Positions 38,065 through 48,216 of a stretch of DNA of 64,000 bases are shown here, in pieces (within the stretch, counting starts at the first letter, position 1; each line of letters starts with the position of its first letter). The notes below the pieces were generated by a model that saw only the letters and a list, made by a program, of their open reading frames with translations, searched no databases and was not told the origin of the DNA. The translations under genes were made by a program, and so were the position numbers. Source of the DNA: Myxococcales bacterium 68-20 (GTDB lineage Bacteria > Myxococcota_A > Polyangia > Polyangiales > Polyangiaceae); contig MKVQ01000016.1 of NCBI GenBank assembly GCA_001899635.1, positions 293,454 through 357,453 on the forward strand, in the 5' to 3' direction.

Positions 38065-39887
38065 CGACCGGCGAGAGGCCTGGAGGGGAGCCCTCGACCG
38101 CGAGGCTGCCGGCATCGAGCGCGAGCTCCACCTACGCCGCGAAGCGCGGCTCCCCTGCCCTGGAGCGAGCGCTGACCGCGATCCGCACGAACGCCGGATG
38201 GCTCTTGCCCGCGCTCGTCGCGATCGTCGGCATCGTCCCCAGCCTCTGGGCGCTCCGCGCGCAGACGTTCGGCATCTTCGGGCGCGACCAGGGGATCTTC
38301 CAGTACGTCGCCTGGGCGATCCGCAACGGCGAGCGGACGTACCGCGACATCCACGAGATCAACGGACCGCTCCCGCACGCGTGGCATTTCGTGATGCAGC
38401 TCCTCGGCGGCGAGGACGAGCACGTGTTCCGGTCGATCGACACGGTCATGCTCACCCTCGCGTATACGCTGGCCGGAGCGACGCTTCCCCGCTGGCTCGG
38501 CCTCGAGCTCGGCACCGGCAAGTCACGCGCGCGAGGGGTCGTCCTGTGGGCGCTCGCCGGGCTCACCATGCTCGGCGCGCAGTACACCCGCTACGACTGG
38601 TGGCACACCGCGCAGCGCGAGGCGTTCTATTCGATCCTCGTCCTCACGTCGGTCTCGCTCCAGGCGATCGGACACTCGGCCCGCGACCGGCGACTCGCGC
38701 TCGGTGCGTTCCTGCTCGCAGGGATCACGACCTCGCTCACGTGGTTCGGCAAGCCGCCGTGCGCGATCTTCTCGGTCCTCCAGGGCGCGGTCCTCCTCCT
38801 CGATCGGAAGAACATCGCCCTCCCCCTCAAGCACGCGCTGGGAAGCGCGGTCGCCGGGGGGCTGGCGGTGGGGACGAGCATGTTGGCCTTCATGCTCGCG
38901 TACGAGGACCTCGGCCGCGGCATCGAGATGTTGTCGAAGGTGCCTCGCCTCCATCACACGATCTGGAACGAGACACTCCTCGGCTCATACCGCGCCTACA
39001 ACAACGCGCCACGGCTCGACTGGGCGATGGCCTCCTTCGCAGGCTTCATCGCGGCGTTCTTCCTGCTGAAGCTCCCGCGCCGCGCGCTGCTCGCCGCCGT
39101 GCTCCCCACGGGGGGATTTCTCGTCTTCGCACTCCAAGGCAAGGCGTTCCCGTATCACCTCCACATGCTGACGGCCGGGACGGCCGTCGCGCAGCTCGTC
39201 ATCCTCGGCGCGACCGCGCAAACGCTGCAGAATGCACATAGCAAGCGCCCGCGCCTGCACGACGTGCTTGCGGTCGCCGCCGTGTTCGCCGCGCTGGCGC
39301 TCGGCCTGAAGTCGGGCGAGGACGCGTCGAAGTCTCCCGCCGTCCGGGGCGAGTGGGCGAAGATCGGCTCGACCGCGGAGAAGCGAGCGAGCCGCGCCTA
39401 CTTCGAGCGCTTTGCCTGGGGCGACTACTTCGCCAACGACCTCCGCGACGCTGCCGCCTACCTCACGTTCCACACGCGCCCGGACGAGCGGGTCCAGACG
39501 TATGGCTTCGATCCGTACCTCCTGTTCCTCGCGCGGCGGAAGAGCGCGTCGCCCGTCATGTACAGCTTCGAGCTGAACGTCGACGCCGCGCTCGAGGGCG
39601 GCCCGGGCGCCCGGCCCTCCGCCGAGCTCAAGAGCTGGCTCCGCGCTTACCGCGACGACGCCGAGCAGCTCGTACTCCGGAGCGTCGAGGCGTCACCGCC
39701 TGCGGCCTTCACGCTGCACGATCGCGCGCCGTTCACCCATCCGGCCAACGCCGAAGAGGACTTCGCGAAGCACTGCCCCGCGCTCTTCGAGTGGATGAGC
39801 GCGCGCTACACGTTTGCAGCGGCGTTCGGCACGGTGCGGATCTGGCTTCGACACGACGTCATGGCCCGCTCGACAGCTCTTCATTGA
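38061..39887 (+). CDS. GT-C-like polytopic membrane protein
   Basis: A 608-residue protein with about ten hydrophobic segments between residues 45 and 420 and a soluble C-terminal third. An early loop GIFGRDQGIFQYVAWAIRNG with acidic residue and RDIHEINGPLPH resembles the first extracytoplasmic loop of GT-C glycosyltransferases using polyprenyl-phosphate sugars. The C-terminal region has YGFDPYLLFLARRKSASPVMY, similar to DUF2029/ArnT-like proteins. It is coupled by ATGA to the ankyrin-fusion gene. Donor and acceptor are unknown. Confidence 0.75.
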   Translation: MTTGERPGGEPSTARLPASSASSTYAAKRGSPALERALTAIRTNAGWLLPALVAIVGIVPSLWALRAQTFGIFGRDQGIFQYVAWAIRNGERTYRDIHEINGPLPHAWHFVMQLLGGEDEHVFRSIDTVMLTLAYTLAGATLPRWLGLELGTGKSRARGVVLWALAGLTMLGAQYTRYDWWHTAQREAFYSILVLTSVSLQAIGHSARDRRLALGAFLLAGITTSLTWFGKPPCAIFSVLQGAVLLLDRKNIALPLKHALGSAVAGGLAVGTSMLAFMLAYEDLGRGIEMLSKVPRLHHTIWNETLLGSYRAYNNAPRLDWAMASFAGFIAAFFLLKLPRRALLAAVLPTGGFLVFALQGKAFPYHLHMLTAGTAVAQLVILGATAQTLQNAHSKRPRLHDVLAVAAVFAALALGLKSGEDASKSPAVRGEWAKIGSTAEKRASRAYFERFAWGDYFANDLRDAAAYLTFHTRPDERVQTYGFDPYLLFLARRKSASPVMYSFELNVDAALEGGPGARPSAELKSWLRAYRDDAEQLVLRSVEASPPAAFTLHDRAPFTHPANAEEDFAKHCPALFEWMSARYTFAAAFGTVRIWLRHDVMARSTALH

Positions 39888-39922
39888 CGCTCGCGTCGGT
39901 TCGCTCCACGCTGACGGTAAAA

Positions 39923-40901
39923 ATGCGCGCTTTGGTTTTGCGGCTCGCGAGCGCCGCGGTCTTCGTGCTCGCTGTCTTCGCTTGCAACGACGACGAGACC
40001 CCCGGCGGGTCGTCTCCGAAGAACGGCGAGACCCCCGGCGAACCGAGCGGGAGCTCGAGCTCGAGCAGCGGATCGACCTCGTCCAGCAGCTCGAGCGGGG
40101 GAAGCAGCTCGAGCGGAGGAAGCAGCTCGAGCGGATCGAGCGGAAAGCCGGACGAGGCCTTCGTCACCGTGACGAAGGAGACGATGAGCCACGGCGGCAG
40201 GACTCGCACGTACTACCTCGCGATTCCGACGGACTACGATGCGAACAAGAGCTACCCGCTCGTGCTCTCGTTCCACGGGAACCCGGGCTCCGCCGAGGGC
40301 ATGTCGAAGGGCCTCCCCTTCGACTCGGTCTCCCCAGAAGGCCGCCGTCATCGCGTACCCGCAGGCCCGCACGACTGACTGGGACCTCTACACACCGACC
40401 GACGCCAACGCCGACATGAATTTCATCGCGGCGCTGCCCGACGAGATCAAGACCAAGGCGAACGTCGACACGACGAGGGTGCTTGGCTACGGCTACAGCG
40501 GCGGCGGCTTCTTCCTCACGCAGTTCACCTGCCGCTTCGGGGGCATCTTCAAGGCGATCTCGATCAACGCCGGCGGCGGGCCCGACGAAGAACAGATGGG
40601 CTACGGGCAGCATCCCAACGGCTGCTACCGGTGCCCGGGCGGTCCGGTCGCGACGATCGTCACCCACGGCGCCGCGGACGGCGAGGTCGAGCCGGGGAGC
40701 GGCGAGTTCACCCACGCCTGCTACGCCACGTTCAACGGTTGCAGCGCCTCGCTCTCGGCGACGACCCCCGCGCCCTGCCAGCAGCACGACGGCTGCCCTG
40801 CCGACAAGCCGGTGAAGTGGTGCCTGATCCCGGGACAGGGTCACGGCCCGTGGGCCGAGTCGATGAAGGAGGCCTGGGCCTTCTTCATCGCGCTGCCCTG
40901 A
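39923..40901 (+). pseudogene. Secreted PHB-depolymerase/LpqC-like esterase, frameshifted
   Basis: Two frames together encode one lipoprotein esterase of about 325 residues. Frame one (from ATG 39923) has a signal and lipobox (VLAVFAC), a long Ser/Gly linker, then TYYLAIPTDYDANKSYPLVL and FHGNPGSAEG, and stops at 40378. The fold continues in the +1 frame from about 40336 (KAAVIAYPQARTTDWDLY), with nucleophile motif GYGYSGGGFF, several cysteines, and IPGQGHGPW carrying the catalytic histidine, ending at 40901. The break is at a run of four C (40332-40335); removing one C joins the frames. It is either a sequencing error, a recent mutation or slippage. Confidence 0.75.
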
Positions 40902-41052
40902 CACGATCACGCTCCGTGATGCTGGCCGCTCGGCGGACGCGTCCACGCCCCGCAAGCCACATACAGCCGCGCTAGTCTCCCATTGGCGATCTTGCGCCTT
41001 CGGGCGGTGACGCGTTGAGGAGCGCCATCCTCCGGTGGTAGGAGTCGGTAGG

Positions 41053-43086
41053 ATGCGCAGCGGTGTCGACATGGCGAAGAGCTTCGGACCGCTGAAACGG
41101 TCGGCGCCCACTGCCTTCATCGTCCTCGCCATCCTCTGCGCGCTGTCGCTGACGCTGCCGAAAGCAAGCCGTCAGCCGCTCATGGAGACGACGCTCTGGT
41201 CCCTCGTCGTGATCGTCGCCTTCATCGGCTGGGGATCGCTCGTCGCCTTTGCGGTCGCAGGCCGCGAACGCGTCGATCTCGGATTGCGAGCCACCTGGGG
41301 CGCGGCCGCCATGGCGTTCGTCGGCGGGGGCCTGATGGTCCCGTCGCTCATGACACGGGCCGCCGCGATGAACATGGTCGTGGCTGGAGCTGCGCTGGCC
41401 ATCGTCGACACCGTTCGCCAGCGAAGCGCCGTTCACCGGCGCTTCGCGGCCGCGTGGCGCTGCGCCCGACGCGAGCCTCGTCTCGTTCTCCTCACGGGCG
41501 TCGTGCTGGCGCTGCTCGTCATCCATTATCTCGCCGGGATCGCCGAGTGGCACACCGACCCCTACGACGACGACATCGCCTATCTCAGCTTCGTGAAGAA
41601 GCTGCTCCAGACCGGCAGCTTCCCCGAGCCCTTCAGCTTTCGACGGCTCTCGGCTCTCGGCGGACAGACGTTCTTCGCCGCGCTCGTCAGCCTCCGAGCG
41701 GCCCCACACCAGGCACACACGTTCGATCGAAGCGTCTGCATCCTACTCGTTACGCTCCTCCTCGCTGGTCACCGGTCACGAGGACGTCGGCCGTCGTTCC
41801 TCTTCTCGGTCGCCGCCGTCCTGGTAGTGCCGATGCTGCCGCTCATCACGCGGAACACAGCTTCGCACTACTCGGCGATCGCGTTCTTCCTGGCGCTCTT
41901 CCGCACCGTCGTATGGGCCGGAGATCGCGAGCGGTCTCCGTGGAAGGCCGCGCTTCCAGTCGCTCTCGTGGCCGTCGTCGTCTGCACACTCCGTCAGAAC
42001 TACCTCCCCATTCCGGCCACCTTCCTCGCCGTGAGCTACGGGGCGCGCGCCATCCACGCTGGTAGCTGGAGGGAGCGGTTGCTGGAGCCGGCATGGGCCG
42101 CGGCGTTCTCCGTAGTCGCGCTGGCCCCCTGGCTGATCGCCGCGTGGCAATCGAACCACACGTTCCTCTATCCGCTCATGCTCGGCACGTTCAACCGCGC
42201 TCTTCAGCTGGGTAGCGACAACGTGACGAAGGTGGAGGAGATCCGTGTCCTCATCCGCACCGTTCTCGAAGGCGTGCCCATCTACAGCATCGGCCTCTTC
42301 TTCGTCGGAGCGATGTTCACGCGAGAGAACGATCGACGGAAGCCCCTCTTCGCGTTCGTCATTGCGTCGTGCGCCGGATTCCTTCTGCTCATTCACGCAA
42401 TCAATCAAGGCGACCCGCAGAACCTGGGTCGCTATGCGTGCGGCTTTCTCGTCGCCGGAGCCCTCGCGACGATCCTGACGACCGGGCTCGTTCGCTTCCA
42501 CGGGCGTGCACGTCGAATACATGTCGCGGCGGCGTTGACTCTGCTCGCGCTCGTTCTCCAGCTCGGGAGATCCGCCGACGATTCGTACAAGTTCTATGCG
42601 CGCGCGCTGCCCAACATCGACGCGGCGCTCCGAGAGTTGCCGCGCTCGAAGGAGACCGAGAAGATCCAGCAGGACCGGTACGGTTGGGTCCAGAACGCGG
42701 TCCCCGAAGGCGAGCGCATCGCGGTGCTCCTCGACGAGCCCCACTGGCTCAACTTCGCGCGCAATCCGATCTGGAATCTCGACATGCCCGGCTACTCGAG
42801 CCTTCCGCCGGGTATGCCGTTCTTCCTCGGCAGCCAGAAGCTGGAGGAGTACTTCCTCCAGGTCGGCATTCGCTACATCGCGTTCGTTCGCCCGGACAGG
42901 TCGACGTATCACTATCGTCGCGACTACTGGATGCAGCTACTGGTCGACGAGATGGAGATCTGGCGCACCTTCGCACCATACGTCATCGACATGAGCGACA
43001 ATCTCGTCGAAATCTCGACGAGGCATCGACGGTTGATCGAGAAGGACGGCATCATCGTCCTCGACCTAGCGCAGTCGGCGCCATGA
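41053..43086 (+). CDS. GT-C-like polytopic membrane protein
   Basis: A 677-residue protein with about twelve hydrophobic helices (residues 20-520). The acidic loop EWHTDPYDDDIAYLSFVKKL is the likely catalytic loop of a GT-C glycosyltransferase. The C-terminal 150 residues are soluble and include RYGWVQNAVPEGERIAVLLD and YRRDYWMQLLVDEMEIW. ATGs at 41053 and 41071 are both possible starts; the first has GGTAGG nearby. It overlaps the lipoprotein gene downstream by ATGA. It probably transfers a sugar to a lipid-linked or surface glycan. Confidence 0.72.
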   Translation: MRSGVDMAKSFGPLKRSAPTAFIVLAILCALSLTLPKASRQPLMETTLWSLVVIVAFIGWGSLVAFAVAGRERVDLGLRATWGAAAMAFVGGGLMVPSLMTRAAAMNMVVAGAALAIVDTVRQRSAVHRRFAAAWRCARREPRLVLLTGVVLALLVIHYLAGIAEWHTDPYDDDIAYLSFVKKLLQTGSFPEPFSFRRLSALGGQTFFAALVSLRAAPHQAHTFDRSVCILLVTLLLAGHRSRGRRPSFLFSVAAVLVVPMLPLITRNTASHYSAIAFFLALFRTVVWAGDRERSPWKAALPVALVAVVVCTLRQNYLPIPATFLAVSYGARAIHAGSWRERLLEPAWAAAFSVVALAPWLIAAWQSNHTFLYPLMLGTFNRALQLGSDNVTKVEEIRVLIRTVLEGVPIYSIGLFFVGAMFTRENDRRKPLFAFVIASCAGFLLLIHAINQGDPQNLGRYACGFLVAGALATILTTGLVRFHGRARRIHVAAALTLLALVLQLGRSADDSYKFYARALPNIDAALRELPRSKETEKIQQDRYGWVQNAVPEGERIAVLLDEPHWLNFARNPIWNLDMPGYSSLPPGMPFFLGSQKLEEYFLQVGIRYIAFVRPDRSTYHYRRDYWMQLLVDEMEIWRTFAPYVIDMSDNLVEISTRHRRLIEKDGIIVLDLAQSAP

Positions 43087-43685
43087 ACGTAGGCATCGCG
43101 ATCCGAAGCCTCGTCATGATGTCCGCGCTCGCCACGTGCGCGGCATTGGGCTGTTCGAAGAAGCGCCCCGATCCCGAGGCCACCAGTGAGATCGCCCGGC
43201 GCGAAGCCTATGCGAGGGCGCTCCTCGTCGATGGTGGAGCTGTGGCCTATCGCATCGGATCGAACGCCGACGTGCAGTTCGCCGACGGGTTCTCGATCGT
43301 ACAGTTCGATCCGGCGGACGACTGGCGGAGCCACGCGTTTCGCTGGATGGGCCCGAAAGGACACGTTCGGCTCCGCACGCAGGGCAACGAGCCGATGCGA
43401 TTGAAGCTCGGCGGGTGGGTGAACGAAAAGGTCATCGACACGAAGCCCGAGATCAGGCTCTACATCGACGGTCAACCCCTCTCCCCCCAGGCGCCGAGCC
43501 TCGTCGATCAGAACCAGTTCTTCGTCTTCGAGGTCGACGTCGATCCGACCCTGTTCCACGGTCAGGAGTGGGTCAACCTCGACATCGTCGCGTCGGCCGT
43601 CGCATGGCACTGGTCCGACGCACCGGAGCTGAAGGTGATCGTGGTGTTCGAGCTCGGCTGGGAGCGGTTGAACGCCCCGCACTGA
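43083..43685 (+). CDS. Beta-sandwich lipoprotein
   Basis: A 200-residue protein with a signal peptide and lipobox (SALATCAALGC), then a beta-rich domain: GFSIVQFDPADDWRSHAFRW, LGGWVNEKVIDTKPEIRLYI and FFVFEVDVDPTLFHGQEWV. It resembles the C-terminal beta-sandwich parts of the neighbouring large membrane proteins (for example the end of the gene at 43695), as if the domain occurs both fused and free. It is coupled by ATGA to the membrane gene upstream. Function is unknown. Confidence 0.7.
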   Translation: MNVGIAIRSLVMMSALATCAALGCSKKRPDPEATSEIARREAYARALLVDGGAVAYRIGSNADVQFADGFSIVQFDPADDWRSHAFRWMGPKGHVRLRTQGNEPMRLKLGGWVNEKVIDTKPEIRLYIDGQPLSPQAPSLVDQNQFFVFEVDVDPTLFHGQEWVNLDIVASAVAWHWSDAPELKVIVVFELGWERLNAPH

Positions 43686-43694
43686 CAACCCGGC

Positions 43695-45869
43695 TCAAGG
43701 TTCGACGGGATCGATGTTCATGATCGCGAAGGCGACACCGCCGCCGTAGTCCGCAACGCCGCGGAACGAGAACACGAGCTCCTTCACAGGATCGCCTGCG
43801 ACGAGCTCCTTCGGCACCACGAACGAGATCTCCTGGCGTGTCTGCGCCGGGCCCATCGCATGCGTCGGGAGCACCGTCTTGCCGTCGATCGTCGCGGCGA
43901 GCGTCTGGTCCTCGATGGCGGCCCACGTGACTAGCTTGATGCGTTGATCACGACTCTGATCGAACCGAACGAGGATGGTCGATTCGTAGCTCGGCGGGGC
44001 GTCGTTCCGATACTCGAGCCCTCGCTTCGTGAGGACGGTTCGCTGGAGCTGTCTTGCCACGGACCAGCAGAACCCCGGTACGCCCGGATAGTGCTCCGCG
44101 AATCGGAACCCCGTCAGCTTGTGGACGTCGGACTCGGGCGTGCCGAAGTCGATGTAGCGTGTCGGCTCGGCCTTCTCGAGCTTCTTGCGGAGCTCCGCCC
44201 GACGCGCGTCGAGGTCGACCCCGAGGCGAAACACGCGGACGCCAGGCAGCGTCAGCACCTCGGTCCCGCTGCGGCGAAGCCCTTCGAGGACCCTGGCATC
44301 CCACTCGGAGATCTCCCCGAGTGCGTCGCTGCGAAGGACATACGGTGTACCGAACACGGCCCACTGGCTCGTTCGCGGCAGCAGGAACCAGAGCGACTTG
44401 TCGATCAGGCGGGTGCCGGGGTCATCGTAGTAAACCGCATGGATGATGCCCGACTTCGTCTTGCTCGCGAGCTCCATATAACTGTTGGGCGTATGCTCGA
44501 CGACCTCGGTCGGCATATGGAGATGCCGGTCGAAGAAGTACTGGATCGGACCGTCCGACATCAGGTTCGTGACGAGGAAGTCGGAGGTGTCGTTCTTGGC
44601 AAGGTAGTCGGCGACCTTCGCAGTGGCGTCACGATCTAGGAACGTCTTCGGGATGCGCGCCATGTGGACCGCCTGCCACGCGACGAAGACGAACGCGGCG
44701 GCGTACTGGAGTTGCTGCCCCTTCTTGCCGAGCCACATGATGCAATAGCCGCAGCCGACGGCGAAGAACGGCACCATGACCTGCGAGGGCAGGACTTGCT
44801 CGACCGAGAGCTCGGAGAAGACGAGGATGAACGGGAGCGCGGCAACGAGCAGGATGCTGATGGACCCGGGGTCGTTCCGGAGCTCGTTCGACCCGAAGAG
44901 GAGCGATCGAATGCTCCCGCGGAGCCCAAGCGCGCGCGCCCCGGCAAGCAATCGCCCGACGACGGCGGCCGCAGCGACGAACACCGCTGGAGTGAAGTAC
45001 GACGTCCAGCGCGCCACGATGATGATGACGAACCCGGAGCGGTAGTCGGGAGAGAACCTCGTCGTCGCGCGCTCGAGGAACTGGAAATGAACGTCCTCGA
45101 GGAAGGCCTTCCAACCGATTGCGCCGGTGACGAAAGCGCTCTTCGTCACGATCGCGAGGGCGCCGCTGATCGCGATGATCGCCGCGATCCTCAGCATGCG
45201 CTTCGAGAGGAGGGGCACCCCGAGAACACGCGCCGTCAGCAGCGCCGCGATGGGAAGGAAGAAGTAGTAATCGTACGCGGTCAGGAAGCAGACGTAGGTC
45301 CCGACGACGACGGCGACACGACTCCAACGGCCCTCCCCCTCGACGAGCTTCGGAACGGCCGCGAGCGCCGTCATGCCGCTCGCAAAGAGGATCGGCGCCT
45401 GGTGCATCGCATCGGCGAACTGGATCCAGAGGAGGTTCGTCGCGCAGAGGATGGTCGCCCAGCTCGCAAGGCCCTTGCCCCAGACCTGGGCGACGTAGCG
45501 GTAGAACGCGCCGAGGCCGACGCCCGCGAACGCGATCGCGAAGAAGCGGTAGACCGTGATGTCGAGCGGGCTGCCCCCCGCGATCTTGCGGACGGTTCCG
45601 TAGAAGATCTCCGCGAACGGCGGGTAGTGCGTGTAGCGATACGACTCGTTCGTCAGCGGGCCGACGTCGAGGATGTCGGTGAACGATGTGGCGATGAAGC
45701 CGTACTTCGACGAGTAGTTCAGCGTCGTGAGGACGTTCGCGTCGGACCAGGGATCACCCCAGTTGAGCCGTAGCGGCTCGCGGGCCGAGATGAGGAGGTA
45801 CGCGAAGACGACTCCAACTGCGGAGAACAGAAGAATGCGCTGGCTGCGCGAAGCGTCCGACCTAAGCAT
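43695..45869 (-). CDS. GT-C-like membrane protein with C-terminal beta-sandwich
   Basis: A 724-residue protein. Helices start at residue about 12, and the first loop contains LNWGDPWSDANVLTTLNYSSK and HYPPFAEIFYG, a GT-C-like acidic loop. About ten more helices run to residue 410, followed by a mixed region (YFFDRHLHMPTEVVEHTPNSY). The C-terminal 150 residues are a beta-sandwich (LVTWAAIEDQTLAATIDGKT, QEISFVVPKELVAGDPVKE) resembling carbohydrate-binding or glycosidase accessory domains. It is convergent with the lipoprotein gene. The substrate is unknown. Confidence 0.75.
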   Translation of the reverse strand: MLRSDASRSQRILLFSAVGVVFAYLLISAREPLRLNWGDPWSDANVLTTLNYSSKYGFIATSFTDILDVGPLTNESYRYTHYPPFAEIFYGTVRKIAGGSPLDITVYRFFAIAFAGVGLGAFYRYVAQVWGKGLASWATILCATNLLWIQFADAMHQAPILFASGMTALAAVPKLVEGEGRWSRVAVVVGTYVCFLTAYDYYFFLPIAALLTARVLGVPLLSKRMLRIAAIIAISGALAIVTKSAFVTGAIGWKAFLEDVHFQFLERATTRFSPDYRSGFVIIIVARWTSYFTPAVFVAAAAVVGRLLAGARALGLRGSIRSLLFGSNELRNDPGSISILLVAALPFILVFSELSVEQVLPSQVMVPFFAVGCGYCIMWLGKKGQQLQYAAAFVFVAWQAVHMARIPKTFLDRDATAKVADYLAKNDTSDFLVTNLMSDGPIQYFFDRHLHMPTEVVEHTPNSYMELASKTKSGIIHAVYYDDPGTRLIDKSLWFLLPRTSQWAVFGTPYVLRSDALGEISEWDARVLEGLRRSGTEVLTLPGVRVFRLGVDLDARRAELRKKLEKAEPTRYIDFGTPESDVHKLTGFRFAEHYPGVPGFCWSVARQLQRTVLTKRGLEYRNDAPPSYESTILVRFDQSRDQRIKLVTWAAIEDQTLAATIDGKTVLPTHAMGPAQTRQEISFVVPKELVAGDPVKELVFSFRGVADYGGGVAFAIMNIDPVEP

Positions 45870-46335
45870 CGTGAATCGACGCGAAACCTACCAGGCTTCG
45901 CCGACCAGGTCACCCGCACCGTCCGCCCCCATCCGCTCGCTCAAAGCGCGGGACGCGACGAGTGGTGCCGGTGCTCCGCGCCGCTGACGCCCTCGAGCGT
46001 CGCATGCGTGACCTCGGGCGTGCGACGAGCAAAACGAAGCGCGCGTGTGCCGGGCCACGATCGCTCTTTCGACGAGGGGAAGGTCGCGCAAGCCACCCCG
46101 ACCTGGCAGGACCCCGGGTGTCCCCGTGGCGGCGACCGTGCCGTCATCTCGCTTCTCGAATCGCGTCCCCAATTCGCAGCCGAAAAGGATGCGGGACGCG
46201 TCGCAGTCGCGGATCGGCCCGTCCGCACAGTTCGGCTCGACGAGCAACTCGCCGGCTTCCGGCTACCTGACCTCCAACAACCACGTACGCCCAACAGAGC
46301 CATGCTGCTCTGACATCGTGTGTTACGCTCTAGAG
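45870..46335. other. Intergenic region, 466 bp, no recognised gene
   Basis: The spacer lies between divergent membrane-protein genes. Several frames run through it on both strands, but none gives a protein I recognise or has a good ribosome site. Remnant coding DNA cannot be excluded. Confidence 0.5.
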
Positions 46336-48216
46336 GTGACGCGGACTTACCGACAGCTCTTGGCCGATGCCCTTGCCGCCTGGTTGCCAGTCGCACTGGT
46401 GGCCTTTGCAAATATCCAATTCATACTAAACCACTTCTACGGTCGTGCGCCCTACCTTCTCGACGCGGGATGGGGCTCCGGATTGGTGCATCGCTCTGGC
46501 CCCGAGCTCGTCAACCCCTCGATCGCCTGCGACTACGCGCGAACCTTCTATGGGGTTCACGTCTCCCCATTTCTCTCACTCCTATCGATACTGAGCTATG
46601 CGGCCCCAGTACAGCGCATCGAGTGGTACGCCCTCAGTCAGGCCATTGTCTACGCGCCGCTGGCTCTGACGGTATACCTCCTTCACCCTTCGGCTGAGAG
46701 CAGGTCACTTCGGCAAAGTGCTCTAATCGGCCTGACCGCGCTCGCATTCTGCTTCAGCGGAGGGGTCCTGCTATGTATCGACTACCCACACTTCGAGCCG
46801 GCGATCGCGACCTTCGAGTGCCTGATGCTCGCCTGTCTGGTGACAGGCAGGAAGCGTCTTGGATGGTTGATGCTCGCACTGACGGTCTCGCTTCGCGAAG
46901 ACGCCGGGCTGCACACCGCGCTGACCTTGCTTCCATTGATGTACATAAGCTTCAGGGGCGGAGATGTTGGCGTATCGCGACGCACCCTACTGAGGATGGC
47001 CGCCATCGCTCTCGGAATGAGTCTGCTCGCGGTCGTCGTTCAGCGACTATTCTTTCCGGCGAGAAGATTGTTCCAGACGGAATACCTCGGAGAGCCGGCG
47101 CTGGCTCATCTGACCGTAAGAACCATCCTCGATCGCATCGATTGGGTCGCACGGAACTGCCCATTCATAACGATACCGCTTCTCGCCTCCGTTCTGGTTG
47201 CCGCGGTAAGAAGAGACGCTCGATACCTCCTTGGCTGGGCCGCTGCGACTCCATGGTTCGTCGCCAACCTCCTTGCCTACCAGACCGAGAAATGGTGCTT
47301 CGCTGCGTACGCAGGTTTTCCTTTTCTCGTAGCGTTCTTTTGGACACTTCTTTACGGAGTCGCGATCGATCGCTGGCGTCGTGACGCGCTGCGCGTGACG
47401 TTGAAGCTTCTTTTCATCCTGACGTGCATCCTGACTACGCTCGCTATTCGCATCACGCACCCATCCGTCGTTCCTTCGGTCCTTAGCGGTGCCGTCGAAG
47501 GCGCTCCCCCGAGTGCACGGCAACTGCGAGCCGCAACTGCCTTGCTCGCTTCGCGAACGAAGGATCTCGGTGACTTTCGAGTGGATGAGCCGATTGCGGC
47601 GCTCGCGCTCGAGAGCGTCGCGCTGCACAACACGTATCATCCAGGCTCAGGCAACTTCGATACGCTTCTATTCCATCAGTTGAACCCACAACTCGACGCA
47701 CGCGCACTCACTGATTTGTCGGCACACGGCATCGAAATGTGTACCCACCTAGTGGGGACCGGCCTTGTCGTTTGCTCCAAGCTGGACGAGGCACGGAAGT
47801 CGCTCTCTGGACTCCCTACCGATCAACTTCCGCCCATGCTGGCTCTCGGATTGGCGGACGGGCCTACTCGCGCGCTCACGGTTGGTCCCAACGGCGTGGT
47901 TGTGCGAAGCGACTCCCCCTCCGGCCCTACACTCGGCCTCAGACGCGTCCAGATGGGAGCCGCTGGCTCATTCGAGGTCGTCTGGGATGTCGTTGTGGAA
48001 GACGTGCCAGCCAAGGCGGTGGACCTCGGCGCGTTGGAGCTATTGCTGGATAACGACGTCGTTGGTCGCGCAGTCGTCTCAGTTGAAGGAGGCCATCGTC
48101 AGCAACTTCGAATTTCCTTCGCTGCCTCAGCCGAGCAGGTCATGGAGGTGCGCTTCCATCATCGAGGCGGCACGCTCAGTGTAGAGCGCGCGCAGCTGTT
48201 CAAGTTGGGGCGCTGA
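46336..48216 (+). CDS. Low-GC polytopic membrane protein with C-terminal beta-sandwich
   Basis: A 626-residue protein related in layout to its neighbours. About ten hydrophobic segments (DALAAWLPVALVAFANIQFI first) are followed by a soluble region and a C-terminal beta-sandwich (GSFEVVWDVVVEDVPAKAVD, VSVEGGHRQQLRISFA). Acidic loop positions include DAGWGSGL and ACDYARTF. The sequence around YPHFEPAIATFECL fits the DUF2079 family of membrane proteins. Base composition is clearly unlike the window: hand counts of sampled 60-base lines give about 47-50 % GC against more than 70 % in neighbours. Start GTG 46336 is weakly supported; GTG 46318 is in frame. Confidence 0.72.
   Translation: MTRTYRQLLADALAAWLPVALVAFANIQFILNHFYGRAPYLLDAGWGSGLVHRSGPELVNPSIACDYARTFYGVHVSPFLSLLSILSYAAPVQRIEWYALSQAIVYAPLALTVYLLHPSAESRSLRQSALIGLTALAFCFSGGVLLCIDYPHFEPAIATFECLMLACLVTGRKRLGWLMLALTVSLREDAGLHTALTLLPLMYISFRGGDVGVSRRTLLRMAAIALGMSLLAVVVQRLFFPARRLFQTEYLGEPALAHLTVRTILDRIDWVARNCPFITIPLLASVLVAAVRRDARYLLGWAAATPWFVANLLAYQTEKWCFAAYAGFPFLVAFFWTLLYGVAIDRWRRDALRVTLKLLFILTCILTTLAIRITHPSVVPSVLSGAVEGAPPSARQLRAATALLASRTKDLGDFRVDEPIAALALESVALHNTYHPGSGNFDTLLFHQLNPQLDARALTDLSAHGIEMCTHLVGTGLVVCSKLDEARKSLSGLPTDQLPPMLALGLADGPTRALTVGPNGVVVRSDSPSGPTLGLRRVQMGAAGSFEVVWDVVVEDVPAKAVDLGALELLLDNDVVGRAVVSVEGGHRQQLRISFAASAEQVMEVRFHHRGGTLSVERAQLFKLGR

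Noticed and set aside
34648-38115. 1155-codon open frame opposite the ankyrin-fusion gene
   Set aside because: Arg/Glu/Gly-rich text typical of an antisense frame in GC-rich coding DNA; the forward strand encodes clear membrane helices and ankyrin repeats.
40906-40920. Small hairpin atcacg-ctc-cgtgat after the esterase
   Set aside because: Six base pairs with a three-base loop and no T run; too weak to call a terminator.
45888-46411. Reverse-strand frames in the 45.9-46.4 kb gap (119 and 156 codons)
   Set aside because: No recognisable motif, no ribosome site, and the two frames contradict each other.
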